A DNA stretch of 64,000 nt from Deinococcus sp. QL22 (lineage in GTDB: Bacteria > Deinococcota > Deinococci > Deinococcales > Deinococcaceae), in NCBI RefSeq assembly GCF_023370075.1, contig NZ_CP097149.1:3098001-3162000 (forward strand). Direction: 5' to 3'. Under the pieces are notes generated by a model. It was not told the DNA's origin. It saw only the letters and a list, made by a program, of their open reading frames with translations, and did not search any database. This document shows positions 1-10,424 of the stretch, piece by piece. A program made the translations under genes and the position numbers. Numbering within the stretch: position 1 is the first letter of the stretch; the number at the start of each line of letters is the position of its first letter.

Positions 1-304
1 AAATCTCAACCAAAATCACTGGCAGATTCCCTCTTAACAGGTGCATCTTACACACGATACTCACTGCGCGTCTAGACCGATTGGACCTGCCGCCGTTGGG
101 GGTATAGTTAGACTCATCTCACTTGCTCTACTCAGGGCCGTCAACTGAGGTTGATGTTGAGGCCACTCTTCTTGCGTGCTACGCTGCCCGCAGGCCCAAG
201 CTCCAAGCATTCCGCAGCTATCTTCCGGATTCTTTCCCGTCTTCCCCTTTCATATTCTCCCCACGCTTTCCCATGTTCTTGAGCGAGGGCTGAGCAGGAG
301 CGTC
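1..304. other. Gene-free left edge with promoter and small inverted repeat
   Basis: I see no convincing coding region here. The stretch holds a plausible promoter (81-108) and a short inverted repeat, TCAAC-tgag-GTTGA, at 141-154. That repeat lies between the promoter and the small DNA-binding-like gene at 305 and could be its operator. This is inference from position only. Confidence 0.4.
81..108 (+). promoter_or_regulatory. Candidate sigma-70-type promoter
   Basis: TTGGAC at 81-86 and TATAGT at 103-108 are separated by 16 nt, close to the housekeeping consensus. Transcription would start near 115 and give a leader of about 190 nt before the gene at 305. Confidence 0.45.
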
Positions 305-529
305 ATGCCCAAGAAAGACCGTAAACGTCTCCAAGTGGTGATCAGCGACGAGCAGGACGCGCTGCTGACGCGCACAGCGTACGAATTGTCCAGCCCTGAA
401 CGGCTGATCAGCAAAAGCGAAGTGGTGCGCCTCGCCATAGAAAAAATTGCCAAAGAACTCGGTGAGGGCGAGAATATGGAAGAGTACCGCGCCATTTTGG
501 ATCAGACCGACCCCTCCGACGACGCCTAA
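305..529 (+). CDS. Small ribbon-helix-helix-like DNA-binding protein
   Basis: A 74-residue protein. The start at 305 is chosen because CAGGAG lies 4 nt upstream; the frame stays open further upstream but has no signal. The basic N-terminus (KKDRKRLQVVISDEQ) followed by two predicted helices around SKSEVVRLAIEKIAKE resembles the beta-strand/helix/helix arrangement of CopG/Arc-type regulators or antitoxins. The acidic tail fits a small antitoxin or autoregulator, but no toxin gene is adjacent. A rho-independent terminator follows at 551. Function is inferred from fold-like features only. Confidence 0.6.
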   Translation: MPKKDRKRLQVVISDEQDALLTRTAYELSSPERLISKSEVVRLAIEKIAKELGEGENMEEYRAILDQTDPSDDA

Positions 530-550
530 ATTTTGACTGAACCCATTGAG

Positions 551-576
551 CCGCCTATGCAACTGGGCGGTTTTTT
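551..576 (+). terminator. Rho-independent terminator
   Basis: CCGCC (551-555) pairs with GGCGG (566-570) and is followed by six T. It lies 22 nt after the stop of the small regulator. Confidence 0.7.
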
Positions 577-626
577 GCTGGCCTGAATGCGCGGCACAGG
601 AGATTGAGTTCGCCTACCCTCCGCTT

Positions 627-1691
627 TTACCGGCTGTAGGCCAAAGTTTCAGGCAGCACGCGCCGCGCTCCCAGATACCGAGCCGCCCAGTAGCGGTCAG
701 ACATCAGTTTGTCTACGGCCACCTGGCCCCGGTAGCTGTTGGCATTCACAAAGGTGTCTTCGCCCAGATAGATGCCGACGTGCGTGACCTTGCCGCGTCC
801 TTCGGTATCGAAGAAGACCAGATCCCCGGGCAAGAGGGCAGCAGCGTCTATGGGCAACCCAGCCTGCGCCTGATCCGCGCTGCGGCGGGGCAACTGTAAC
901 CCCAGTGGGCCAAAGACCTGGAGCACGAAGCCGCTGCAATCGGTTCCGACTCTGGTGGCCCCGCCGTAAACGTAGGGCGTGCCCAGTAACGCCATCGCTG
1001 CGCCGCGCCAGTCATTAGGGAGGGCGTTAAGCAGGGGATTGGGCAGGATGCTTGAAGCCACACTGGAGCCTTGAATCTGGGGCGAATTGATGGTCGGCAC
1101 GGGCTGACTTTGAACGCTCAAAACGGGCGGCGTTGTACGAGTAAGTGGGTTCTGAACAAGAGAAGGCTGAACTGCTGGAGCTTGGACTGTCTGGACTGGA
1201 ACTGCTGGAGTCTGGAGCACCGGAGCCGCTGCAGCGGGAGCCGACGCCACAGCAGCCGTTGGCCCAGACAGGCGCAGACTCTGGCCGACGCTCAGCACGG
1301 TACTGGGGGGCAATCCATTGGCGGCCAGCAGCGCGTCTACCGTGATTCCATAGCGGCGGGCCAGCCCATACAACGTTTCGCCGGGTTGCACCACATGCGG
1401 CGGCAAGTCCCGAATCCGTAGGGTCTGACCTGCCCGCAAGTCCACGCCGCCCGCCGCGTTCGGGGTCAGGCCGTTGAGAGCCAGCAGCGTCTCTAGGCTG
1501 ATGCCCGCCCCGCGTGCCAGAGCATAAGCAGTGTCGCCGGGTTGAACGGTAACGGTAAATAGGGCGAGGGCTGGGGAGGAAACAGAACCCCCTGTCGCGC
1601 CTGCCACAGCAGACAAGCCCGCACCGAGCAGCAAGCCAACCGTGACTAAACGGGCCAAAGCAGAACGGCGGATTGAGTAAACGTAGCGCAC
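627..1691 (-). CDS. LysM / NlpC-P60 (C40) cell-wall endopeptidase
   Basis: A secreted 354-residue peptidoglycan hydrolase. A signal peptide covers about residues 1-31. Two LysM modules follow at about 46-92 and 98-141 (VQPGDTAYALARG and VQPGETLYGLARR) and should bind glycan strands. A low-complexity Ala/Pro/Val linker runs to about 220. The NlpC/P60 domain (about 228-345) has the catalytic Cys at about 252 in GTDCSGF and the His at about 304 in THVGIYL. Such enzymes cut D-Glu/diaminoacyl (here probably ornithine-containing) stem peptides outside the membrane. The start appears to be GTG and no clear Shine-Dalgarno is visible. It is divergent from the MFS gene at 1941. Confidence 0.9.
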   Translation of the reverse strand: MRYVYSIRRSALARLVTVGLLLGAGLSAVAGATGGSVSSPALALFTVTVQPGDTAYALARGAGISLETLLALNGLTPNAAGGVDLRAGQTLRIRDLPPHVVQPGETLYGLARRYGITVDALLAANGLPPSTVLSVGQSLRLSGPTAAVASAPAAAAPVLQTPAVPVQTVQAPAVQPSLVQNPLTRTTPPVLSVQSQPVPTINSPQIQGSSVASSILPNPLLNALPNDWRGAAMALLGTPYVYGGATRVGTDCSGFVLQVFGPLGLQLPRRSADQAQAGLPIDAAALLPGDLVFFDTEGRGKVTHVGIYLGEDTFVNANSYRGQVAVDKLMSDRYWAARYLGARRVLPETLAYSR

Positions 1692-1928
1692 TAGAGGGGT
1701 CTCACAGGGGGCTTTTGGGACAGGCCACCCAAGATAAATTTATCTTCAGGTGACGCTCAGGACAGGAATAGACGCACCGTAACACGCGCACCTTTGGCCT
1801 GCCTAGCCCCCATGCCAACCATGAAGACGACTGCGTTGCCCCCCGTGCTGGCCCCCGCACCGTCCCGAATGACTGACTGAAGGACAGTTCAGGCGAGTGC
1901 TCAGGCCACAACTGCTGCTGTACGGGCC

Positions 1929-1934
1929 TATCCT
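1929..1934 (+). promoter_or_regulatory. -10 element of a leaderless promoter (MFS gene)
   Basis: TATCCT ends 6 nt before the ATG at 1941, so transcription should begin at or next to the start codon. No Shine-Dalgarno is present. Confidence 0.5.
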
Positions 1935-1940
1935 GCGGGA

Positions 1941-3251
1941 ATGCTTGCGCGTGCCACCGCGTGGCGCAGCCGAACCTTCAGTGCCCTGCGCCACCCCAAT
2001 TACCGCCGTTACTGGTTTTCCCAACTTCTCTCGCTGGTGGGGTCGTGGATGCAGGCCACCGCGCAGCAATACCTGGTGCTGGAATTGTCGGGCGGCAGCA
2101 GCGCGGCGCTGGGGTGGGTCACGGTGGCACAGTTTACGCCCAGCCTGTTGCTGTCACTGTTTGCAGGCGCGGTCATAGACCGGGTGCCGCGCCGCCGGGT
2201 ATTGCTGGCGACCCAAATTACCCTGCTGATTACAGCAACGGCGTTGGCGGTGACAACTCATCTGGGCGTGGTGAGCCTGCCTCTGGTCATGATCTTGGCC
2301 TTTATCAGCGGCATGGCCAATGCATTTGATATGCCCGCCCGTCAGAGCATGGTCGTGGACTTTGTACCGAGGAGCGACGTGCCCAACGCGGTGGCCCTCA
2401 ACAGCCTGTCTTTTAATGTGAGCCGCACCATTGGGCAAGCGTTGTTCGGCGTGGTGGCGGCGCTGGGCGTGACGCTGCTGGCGGGCGGCAATTCCGACAA
2501 TCTTTCACGGCTGGCCCTTCCCTTTTACCTGAATGTGGCGTCGTTTTTCGTGGTGCTGTTCGTGATTGCCACCCTGCCTTTTCCGGCTCGCGATGGCGGT
2601 CAGCACGGCAGCATGGCCGAAGACGTGCGCGAGGGCCTGCGCTACGTGCGCGGCACGCCCGCCGTGCGGAACGTGATGCTGCTGGTGGGCGCACTCAGCC
2701 TGACGGTCATCAATTTCAACGTGATCATTCCCTATTACGCCCGCGTGGTGTTCGATGCACGCGAGGCGGCATTCGGCGTACTGAGCGCGGCTTTTGGGGT
2801 AGGCGCGATGGCGGGAGCGCTGTGGCAGGCCAGCAAACCCAATCCCCTCAAGAATCTGCGGGTGGGCAGCATTATTCTGATTGTCAGTACCGTCGCGCTG
2901 GCCTTCGCTCCCGGCCCGGTCATCGCCACGCCCATTCTGGCGGTCTGCGGATTCGGCATGCTCACTCTGTTGGTCAGCGCCAATTCTACTGTGCAACTGA
3001 CCTTGCCCGATCACCTGCGCGGGCGCGTCATGAGCCTTTACTCCTTTGTGCTGGTGGGCATGGGGCCGCCCGGAGCTTTGATTGCCAGCAGTCTGATTTC
3101 CACCACTGGTCTACTGGGATCGCGCTGGGGCCTGGTCACCCTGGCCGCGCTGGGGGCCTTGGCGGTAGCGGCGCTGTGGCACAGGCTGCCACGCCAGCTG
3201 GATCAGCCAAAGGCCCAGGCTGATGCGGCAGCGCTGTCTAGTGCAGATTGA
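1941..3251 (+). CDS. MFS transporter (MFS_3 / EntS-like exporter)
   Basis: A 436-residue integral membrane protein with about 12 hydrophobic segments. The N-terminus (TFSALRHPNYRRYWFSQLLSLVGSWMQ) is typical of MFS_3 exporters related to the enterobactin exporter EntS. The cytoplasmic loop after segment 2 carries DRVPRRRVLL, the MFS motif A region. The substrate cannot be told from sequence; relatives export siderophores, macrolides or other small molecules. It is monocistronic, expressed from a leaderless promoter, and divergent from the cell-wall hydrolase at 627-1691. Confidence 0.85.
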   Translation: MLARATAWRSRTFSALRHPNYRRYWFSQLLSLVGSWMQATAQQYLVLELSGGSSAALGWVTVAQFTPSLLLSLFAGAVIDRVPRRRVLLATQITLLITATALAVTTHLGVVSLPLVMILAFISGMANAFDMPARQSMVVDFVPRSDVPNAVALNSLSFNVSRTIGQALFGVVAALGVTLLAGGNSDNLSRLALPFYLNVASFFVVLFVIATLPFPARDGGQHGSMAEDVREGLRYVRGTPAVRNVMLLVGALSLTVINFNVIIPYYARVVFDAREAAFGVLSAAFGVGAMAGALWQASKPNPLKNLRVGSIILIVSTVALAFAPGPVIATPILAVCGFGMLTLLVSANSTVQLTLPDHLRGRVMSLYSFVLVGMGPPGALIASSLISTTGLLGSRWGLVTLAALGALAVAALWHRLPRQLDQPKAQADAAALSSAD

Positions 3252-3282
3252 GGGGGGAAGTAGCGGCAGTCCAAGTGGCTAG

Positions 3283-3300
3283 AGTCTGAGGGTCTAAGGA
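3283..3300 (+). repeat. Dispersed 18-nt repeat, copy 1
   Basis: AGTCTGAGGGTCTAAGGA. Nearly the same string recurs at 21515-21532 and 24965-24983, always between genes. Confidence 0.5.
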
Positions 3301-3422
3301 AGGGCAATCCATCTGTTCACTCATCTCCTGTGCTGGCGCAGCTTTGCAAGTCCTCAACCCACCCCACATTCCTCAATAGTGGGTAAGCTTTCAGATTTCA
3401 GGTTTAGCGGGGCGGGGGCTGT

Positions 3423-3428
3423 TATGCT
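3423..3428 (+). promoter_or_regulatory. -10 element of a leaderless promoter
   Basis: TATGCT ends 6 nt before the ATG at 3435. Confidence 0.5.
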
Positions 3429-3434
3429 GCTGCT

Positions 3435-3596
3435 ATGGGTTCAGACCGCTCACCGGATCGCTCACATCTCGTCTTGACATGGACGCTGGTGGTGTTGGCT
3501 GTCGGCGCACTTGTCGGCATCGGCACCACTGCGGCACTGCTGGCCCGCAAAGGCCGCCCCCTGCCCGATGACCCGGACGAACCTCTGTTCATCTGA
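3435..3596 (+). CDS. Small single-pass membrane protein
   Basis: A 53-residue reading frame. A charged N-terminus (MGSDRSPDRSH) precedes one hydrophobic segment (about residues 12-36, LTWTLVVLAVGALVGIGTTA), then an acidic proline-rich tail (PLPDDPDEPLFI). The topology suggests a small single-pass inner-membrane protein. Support comes from the well-spaced -10 element and the long hairpin terminator directly after the stop. I do not recognise a family. Confidence 0.55.
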   Translation: MGSDRSPDRSHLVLTWTLVVLAVGALVGIGTTAALLARKGRPLPDDPDEPLFI

Positions 3597-3602
3597 GGAA
3601 GA

Positions 3603-3669
3603 GTTAAGACAACGCAACAGGCGGGCAAACCAGAACATTCTGGCTGCCCGTCTGCTGCGTTGTCTTAAC
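3603..3669. terminator. Long near-perfect palindrome, likely bidirectional terminator
   Basis: The outer arms GTTAAGACAACGCA and TGCGTTGTCTTAAC match perfectly over 14 bp. Inner arms (GGCGGGCA / TGCCCGTC) and a central CCAGAA/TTCTGG extend the pairing across the whole 67 bp. It separates two convergent genes (ends at 3596 and 3685), which fits a shared terminator. Confidence 0.65.
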
Positions 3670-3684
3670 CTTATTGACCCGACT

Positions 3685-5508
3685 CTAGAACGGCCAGACC
3701 ATCGGAATAACCAGCATGGCAACCACAAATGTTACGAACGTCAGGCCCGCGCCCACACGGATAAAATCGAGGAAGGTGTAACGTCCTGGGCCGTACACCA
3801 ACATGCACGACGGCTCCAGCGGCGTGAGGAAAGAATTGCTGGCCGCCACTGTAATGCCGATGGCAAAGGGGCGCGGATCGTAACCCAGCGCGGTGGCCGT
3901 GCCAATCGCCAGCGGCAGCATGACTAGTGCGGCGGCCTGATTGCTCATGGGTTGGGTGAGGGCCACCGTGACCGCGAACAGGGCGGCCAGCAAGCCATAC
4001 GGCCCCAGTGGTTCCAGCACGCCCGACAACGCCGTGGTCAGAACTTTGGCCGCGCCTGTAGACTCAAAGGCCGTACCGAAAGCCAACATGCAGGCCACCA
4101 GCACCAGAATCGGCCATTCGATGCTGCGGTAAGCCTCTTCTGGGGTAATCAGGCGCAGAGCCACACTGAGGGCCACTGCGACTACAGCCGCCACAGCCAG
4201 CGGCACGAAGCCGAAGCCGCCCGCCAGTACCGCACCGCCAAACAGCAGCATGGCCAGCGGTGCACGGCGCAGATTGCGCACCTGTTCGGTCAGGTCACCC
4301 AGCACCACCAGATGTTCGCCCAGCGCGTCTATTCGGGCAGCGCTGCCCTGCACCAGCAACACATCCCCGATTTGCAGACGGGTGCGGCCCAGGCGTTCCA
4401 CCATGTCTGCCCCCCTGTCTGAACGGGGCCGATTGCCCGCACGGGCCAGCGTGCGCGAGCGGCGGTGCAGGGCCAATACCGACGCGCCGTAGCGTTCCCG
4501 AAATTGGCTCTCGCGCAGGGTGCGCCCCAGCAGGCTGGAACCGGGCATCACCACCGCTTCGACCAGTCTCACATCGCCCGGACGGGCGGCCGTCCCCACT
4601 TCTGCGGCAGACAGGGCCAGTAATTTCTGCTCGCTGCGGCTGACGACACCCAGCGCCGTTTTGCCCGCCAGGATGCGCTCGGTCTGCCCTTCGACAGTCA
4701 GGGTATCTCCTTCCTCAATGATGAAATCCGGGCCGGGGCCATAGTTGCTGTCCGTGCTCCCAGCGCGGCGCACCGCCACCACCGTCAGGCCGTAATCGCG
4801 TCCCAGCCCACTTTCGCGCAAGGTCAGGCCGATCAGAGGGCTGGCGGGGGCCACCGTCAGATCGGCCAAGTACGCCCGCACACCCTCGGCCAGTTCGGTG
4901 TTGTGGGCGGGCAGCAGGCGGGGAGCCACGAAGAACAGGTAGGCGAGGCCGATGACGGCGCAGGGAATGCCCACCCACGCCAGTTCGAAAAAGCCCAGTG
5001 GTTTGAGGCCGCTGGCCGGAAGCGCCCCCGACACCACCAGATTGGTACTTGTACCGATGACCGTAATCGTGCCGCCCAGAATGCTGGCAAAAGCCAAGGG
5101 CATCAGCGCCCGGCTGGCCGGAATCCCTGCCCGCCGGGAAGCGCCCGCCACCACAGGCAAAAAAACGGCAGTCGTTGCGGTATTACTGGTAAAAGCACTC
5201 ACGCCCGCCACCGTGCCCAGCAGCCCACGCAGCAGCGCCGTCGGGTTGCCTGCTCGCCGCGCCAACGTCGTGCCGATCCATTCGATCACTCCCGCCCGCA
5301 GCAGCACCCGCGTCAGCACGAACAGAGAGGCCAGGGTCAGCACGGTATCGCTGCCAAAGCTGGCAAAGGCGACTTTGGGTTGAATCAGGCCCAAGACCAA
5401 CAGGGCCGAGAGCAGACAGAGGGCGGTAACGTCGATGGGCAGCCATTCGGTGGCAAACAGCACCAGCGCCGCCACAAACAAGATCAGGATAAGTGTGACG
5501 GGTTCCAT
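3685..5508 (-). CDS. SLC13/DASS-type permease with two TrkA-C domains
   Basis: A 607-residue anion permease. The N-terminal third (residues 1-190) and C-terminal third (about 410-607) are membrane-embedded, with SNT-type motifs (TSNTATTAVFLPV near 108; ASNSFLTPLEPS near 560) that bind the carboxylate or oxyanion and sodium in DASS carriers. Between them lie two RCK_C/TrkA_C domains (about 205-285 and 310-400) that usually bind ligands and gate transport. Relatives carry sulfate, dicarboxylates or phosphate; the substrate here is unknown. It is convergent with the small membrane protein at 3435. Confidence 0.88.
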   Translation of the reverse strand: MEPVTLILILFVAALVLFATEWLPIDVTALCLLSALLVLGLIQPKVAFASFGSDTVLTLASLFVLTRVLLRAGVIEWIGTTLARRAGNPTALLRGLLGTVAGVSAFTSNTATTAVFLPVVAGASRRAGIPASRALMPLAFASILGGTITVIGTSTNLVVSGALPASGLKPLGFFELAWVGIPCAVIGLAYLFFVAPRLLPAHNTELAEGVRAYLADLTVAPASPLIGLTLRESGLGRDYGLTVVAVRRAGSTDSNYGPGPDFIIEEGDTLTVEGQTERILAGKTALGVVSRSEQKLLALSAAEVGTAARPGDVRLVEAVVMPGSSLLGRTLRESQFRERYGASVLALHRRSRTLARAGNRPRSDRGADMVERLGRTRLQIGDVLLVQGSAARIDALGEHLVVLGDLTEQVRNLRRAPLAMLLFGGAVLAGGFGFVPLAVAAVVAVALSVALRLITPEEAYRSIEWPILVLVACMLAFGTAFESTGAAKVLTTALSGVLEPLGPYGLLAALFAVTVALTQPMSNQAAALVMLPLAIGTATALGYDPRPFAIGITVAASNSFLTPLEPSCMLVYGPGRYTFLDFIRVGAGLTFVTFVVAMLVIPMVWPF

Positions 5509-5569
5509 GCGTGCAGGCAGACTGACCCGCCGTCATAGACGCAGGATGAGGAGAATGCACATCAGAGGT

Positions 5570-6700
<1,131 letters not shown>

Positions 6701-6707
6701 CGGCGTG

Positions 6708-6713
6708 AGATTA
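6708..6713 (-). promoter_or_regulatory. -10 element of a leaderless promoter (lysK)
   Basis: On the minus strand TAATCT ends 7 nt before the lysK ATG. It overlaps the spacer after the upstream gene, so lysK may have its own promoter. Confidence 0.45.
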
Positions 6714-6715
6714 CC

Positions 6716-7870
6716 TCACTGACTGTCGTTACTGCTGCCGTTCCCGGTGGCCCGCGCAATGCCCACCAGCAAGCGGGCCAGTTCCGCCAACGTGAGGAGC
6801 GAAATCCCGCCCACGCCGCCTGCAATCAGTGTCCAGATGCCGCTGAGGCCTTGCCCGGCGGTGAACAGGAAGAAGGCCAGCGCGATAGCCGACACGCCCA
6901 GTACCACGCCCAGAATCCGCAGGCGGCTGACCAACGCTTCTACGGCATCGGCCTGAGCGTGCAAACCGCTGACCGAGGCGCTGCGCGTGGGCAGGGTTTT
7001 GATGGCGGTGGGCTGCGGGACAGGTGCAGAGGGCGCGGGAGCCGCCGCAACCGGCGGAGTCGGCGCGGCCACTTTGGGTGCGGCCAACTTGGGGGCAGGA
7101 GTCGCCGCAGGCTGAGCCGCTGGAGGAGAAGCGGCTGGGTTGGTCGTTCCGGAACCATACGGAACAGTGGGCCGTGCACTGGACGGCGAGAATCCGCTGG
7201 AAGAGATGACCAAAGGCTGAGGCGTGGGGGGTGTTGGACCGGTGGGAGCCGCAGCAGGAGCCGCCTCCGACTTCGCAAGACTCGGAGCAGGGCTGATGAC
7301 GGTGCGCGTCACCGGGGCAGCGGTGGGGGCCCCGGCTTCATCGTGTGCATCATCGGGGTCGCCAATAACGATGGTGGGGGGAGTTTTCTGGGATTCTGGC
7401 TTTGGCGGTTCTGGCATAACAGGAGTTGAGGCCGCTGAAGTCAGGGTGGCTGGTGTTACGGGTGGCGGGCTGACCGGTGTAGGCGTTGGGGCCGCCGTCA
7501 CTGCTGGAGCCGCCGGAATGCTGGCAAAAGTCTTCTCTCCACCGCTGGGTAAGGGTGAGGCGACCTGCTGCTTGGCGCGGGCGGTGGTGTCACGCACCTG
7601 TGCAAAAAAGGCCTGCACGCGGGCAGCGTCGAAGCCCAGCAGACTGGCCGTGAGTGCCGTACCAGCAGGCGTTTCTACGCGCAATGTACCTTCCTGGTCG
7701 CTGTGGATACGGGTCAGGTCGCGCAGGGTCACTCGCCGGGTGCCGCCGCCATCCTGAAACAGCAGGGTCTGTGTGGTCAGCGCAAAAAGAGCGTCGTCTT
7801 TTTCCAGTGAGGCGATGGGGGTTTCGTCCATTCCGGTGGCTTTCAGGGCCGATTGGGCGCGATCAGTCAT
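6716..7870 (-). CDS. Proline/alanine-rich protein with C-terminal membrane hairpin
   Basis: A 384-residue protein of unknown function. Residues 1-100 form a compact, mostly beta domain ([29 protein letters not shown]) reminiscent of a small PH-like domain. Residues about 105-295 are a long Pro/Ala/Thr-rich disordered linker. The C-terminus has a predicted amphipathic helix and two transmembrane segments (about 318-340 and 346-368). A good Shine-Dalgarno (AGGAG, 7 nt before ATG) sets the start. It lies upstream of lysK on the same strand but shows no link to lysine synthesis. Confidence 0.6.
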   Translation of the reverse strand: MTDRAQSALKATGMDETPIASLEKDDALFALTTQTLLFQDGGGTRRVTLRDLTRIHSDQEGTLRVETPAGTALTASLLGFDAARVQAFFAQVRDTTARAKQQVASPLPSGGEKTFASIPAAPAVTAAPTPTPVSPPPVTPATLTSAASTPVMPEPPKPESQKTPPTIVIGDPDDAHDEAGAPTAAPVTRTVISPAPSLAKSEAAPAAAPTGPTPPTPQPLVISSSGFSPSSARPTVPYGSGTTNPAASPPAAQPAATPAPKLAAPKVAAPTPPVAAAPAPSAPVPQPTAIKTLPTRSASVSGLHAQADAVEALVSRLRILGVVLGVSAIALAFFLFTAGQGLSGIWTLIAGGVGGISLLTLAELARLLVGIARATGNGSSNDSQ

Positions 7871-8079
7871 GCGTCTGCTCCTGCGGGGAGAACTCCGGCA
7901 TATGTACGGGCAATTAAAATATAGGAAGGGGTGGCCTGCAAGGTGACATTCACTGTGCTAAGCAGCATACCGACTTAGTTCACAGTTCGCGCCCTCTAGC
8001 CTGACTGGGCCTTCACGCATGAAGAGGCCCGTAAGCTGTACTCACGCTGCCCCGCAAGGAGCGCGCGCACACTGAACGC

Positions 8080-8382
8080 ATGACTGACAACTCTAACCGC
8101 TACGGCAACGAACCTCTCGGCAAGAGTGTGGAGGAAGTCGAGCAGGACGCGGGCAACCGGGTCAATTCTCCGGTAGAAGGCGAGCAACGGCGCGACAACG
8201 ACGAAACCTTCGTTCCGGCCATAGCCAATAGCAACGCCAGCGGAGTTCCAGCCGTCGTCGGCGGTACAGCGGGCGGCATTGCAGCGGTTCTGCACACCAA
8301 TCTGGTGGCCGATGTAGACGGCAACCACACCAACGCAAACGACGGCACGACCCGCCAGAACCGCGACAGCAGCGAAGAATAA
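8080..8382 (+). CDS. Small hydrophilic Asn/Asp-rich hypothetical protein
   Basis: A 100-residue, highly charged protein. Hydrophilic ends rich in N, D, E and R flank a short Gly/Ala/Val segment (about 51-73, GVPAVVGGTAGGIAAVLHT) that is too small for a sure membrane span. The composition resembles stress-associated hydrophilic proteins, but I recognise no family. A terminator hairpin follows at 8406. Confidence 0.5.
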   Translation: MTDNSNRYGNEPLGKSVEEVEQDAGNRVNSPVEGEQRRDNDETFVPAIANSNASGVPAVVGGTAGGIAAVLHTNLVADVDGNHTNANDGTTRQNRDSSEE

Positions 8383-8405
8383 CAGCTGGGGTTGAGTTGG
8401 CGAAG

Positions 8406-8438
8406 TGGGACACGGCGTTGCGGCCCTGTCCCATTCTT
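8406..8438 (+). terminator. Rho-independent terminator
   Basis: TGGGACA (8406-8412) pairs with TGTCCCA (8427-8433), followed by a T-rich tract. It lies 24 nt after the stop of the gene at 8080. Confidence 0.55.
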
Positions 8439-8482
8439 CTTTGCCGTCCCTGTTTGCTGTCCCTGCATTTTCCCGTGCTCGA

Positions 8483-8773
8483 TTATTCTCCGTACTTGCT
8501 CAGCACTTGTTCGGTACGGGCGCTCTTGACCCGGTTCACCAGTCGCTCGTGTTCGTGGCGGTCACGCAGGCTCTTACTCAGCGTCAGTATGCTGGCCGTC
8601 AAAAACATCGTACCCATGTACAGGTAACCTTTGATCCACCAGTCTACGGGCAGGTAATACACGCCGACCATCATCATCAGAAAACTCAGGCCGAACGCAA
8701 TCCAGATAAAGCTCATCCAAGCGGGCGAATCGCCCTGAAGGTCAGGGTTGCTGTACAGGTTGGGCTGAGTCAT
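8483..8773 (-). CDS. YiaA/YiaB two-helix membrane protein
   Basis: A 96-residue inner-membrane protein. Two hydrophobic helices (about 19-42, SFIWIAFGLSFLMMMVGVYY, and 48-66) are joined by LPVDWWIKG, the layout of the YiaAB two-helix domain. The tail is basic (RDRHEHERLVNRVKSARTE). The start at 8773 is chosen because GGAGG lies 7 nt upstream; a longer in-frame extension lacks any signal. Molecular function in this family is unknown. Confidence 0.75.
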   Translation of the reverse strand: MTQPNLYSNPDLQGDSPAWMSFIWIAFGLSFLMMMVGVYYLPVDWWIKGYLYMGTMFLTASILTLSKSLRDRHEHERLVNRVKSARTEQVLSKYGE

Positions 8774-9016
8774 GGGCAGAACCTCCTGAACGTGAAAGCA
8801 GCGGAGAACCAGACCGGAAGAAAGGCGAGCTGAACCGACCTCTGCGATTTGCACTGGGTTGAATCTTGAACTCAGCATAAATACTTGTGGTGACCGTGCC
8901 TCAGTTCTGGAACGCAGTGCAAGAATCAGGGAGGTTCAGGCAGAGTTGGGAGGGGAACCCCCACCATCGCTCCGCAACGCCTTCCCCTCAGAAATGGGGG
9001 AAACCTGCGCCCATTC

Positions 9017-10342
9017 TCAGTGTGCGTCGGTGGGCAGATACTCGAACTTGGCCCCAAGCGCCTCCAGATGCCCAAAAAACTGCGGATAGCTTTTACGGAT
9101 GTGGTGTGCGCCTGTAATCCGAATCGGCGCGTCGGCCCTCAGCCCCAGCAGGGTCAGCAGCATGATCATGCGGTGGTCGCCGTGCCCACTGACTGTGATG
9201 CCGCCCGCGATTCGCTCCGTACCCGTGATGGTCAGGCTGTCCTCTGTTTCAGAAGTGCTGAGGCCCAGCCGTTCCAGTTCGGCCCGCGTGTCGCTGATGC
9301 GGTCACATTCTTTGAGGCGCAGGGTGTACACATTTTCCCAGGTGGTGGTTCCGGATGCGGCAGCGGCGGCGGCAGTCAGGGCCTGCACGGCGTCGGTAAA
9401 ACCGTCTCCGTCGCGGGTCACGGCAGTCAGGGGCAGGCCACCGCGCACGATCAGGGTGTCGCCCTCACGGGTGATGTCGGCCCCCATCTGTCGCAGCACA
9501 TCTACGGCCTCGCGCTCGCCCTGAAGGTCATGCTCGCGCAGATTGCTGAGGCGTAGCACGCCGGGGCGCGTGGCTGCAGCCGCCAGCAACGCGGCACTGC
9601 CGGGGTAGTCGCCGGGCACCAACACCCGTCCGGCACGGTAGCTTTGCCCACCCGGAATAGAGATTCGGCTGAGGTCTTGGCTGGCACTGACCTGCACCCC
9701 GAACACCGCCAACGTATCCAACGTCTGGCGCAGGGGCGCGTGACTCTTGATGTCTCCGGTCAGGCGCAGATCCAGGCCAGCGGGCAGCAGCGGAGCCAAA
9801 AACATCAGGGCGCTGGCGTATTGACTGGAGCGTTCAGCGCTGACTTCCACCGGGCCGCCGCGCACTGGCCCGCTGATAGAAATGGGCAGCCTGCCCGCCT
9901 CACTTCTGACCCGTGCGCCCAAGCGTTCCAGAGCTTCTAGCAGGTCGCCCTGGGGCCGCTTGCCCAACGAATCGGGGTAATCGGTGACGAAGGTGGTGCC
10001 AGTAGTCAATGCCGCCACGCCCATCAGAAAGCGGGCCACTGCACCAGCATTGCCCGGATTCAGCGTCACGCCCGCCGCCGGATGTGCGCCGAATCCCCGG
10101 ATCACGGCGTCGTCGCCTACCAGTTCCACGCCCGCGCCCCAATCGGCCAGGCAGCGCAGCATGGCCCCGGCATCCTCGCTGGTCGCCACGCCCACCACGC
10201 GTGCTTCTCCTTCAGCCAGCGCCGCCGCCAGCAGATAGCGCGTGGTGTAATTCTTGCTGGGTTGCGCCCGCAGCTCGCCCTGCAATTCGGCGGTGGGGTA
10301 CACCATCACATCAAACCGTTCGGGCAGGCCGTCAAAACTCAT
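9017..10342 (-). CDS. aroA: 3-phosphoshikimate 1-carboxyvinyltransferase (EPSP synthase)
   Basis: A 441-residue cytosolic enzyme of the shikimate pathway; it transfers enolpyruvyl from PEP to shikimate-3-phosphate. Motifs seen are LRAQPSKNYTTRYLLAAALAEG near 25 (substrate lysine), NPGNAGAVARFLMGVAAL near 97 (the LxPGNAGTxxRxL class), and SGHGDHRMIMLL near 385. The length is normal for the family. The -10 element TAGCCT (10349-10354) ends 6 nt before ATG, suggesting a leaderless transcript. The neighbours do not belong to the pathway. Confidence 0.95.
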   Translation of the reverse strand: MSFDGLPERFDVMVYPTAELQGELRAQPSKNYTTRYLLAAALAEGEARVVGVATSEDAGAMLRCLADWGAGVELVGDDAVIRGFGAHPAAGVTLNPGNAGAVARFLMGVAALTTGTTFVTDYPDSLGKRPQGDLLEALERLGARVRSEAGRLPISISGPVRGGPVEVSAERSSQYASALMFLAPLLPAGLDLRLTGDIKSHAPLRQTLDTLAVFGVQVSASQDLSRISIPGGQSYRAGRVLVPGDYPGSAALLAAAATRPGVLRLSNLREHDLQGEREAVDVLRQMGADITREGDTLIVRGGLPLTAVTRDGDGFTDAVQALTAAAAAASGTTTWENVYTLRLKECDRISDTRAELERLGLSTSETEDSLTITGTERIAGGITVSGHGDHRMIMLLTLLGLRADAPIRITGAHHIRKSYPQFFGHLEALGAKFEYLPTDAH

Positions 10343-10348
10343 GGTGTG

Positions 10349-10354
10349 AGGCTA
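10349..10354 (-). promoter_or_regulatory. -10 element of a leaderless promoter (aroA)
   Basis: Minus-strand TAGCCT ends 6 nt before the aroA ATG. Confidence 0.5.
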
Positions 10355-10424
10355 GCGCGGCGGGCCGGTACAAACGGGCGGGCGGGTCAGACAGGCTAGA
10401 GCCTCAACCGTTGCGCTCCTGTGT

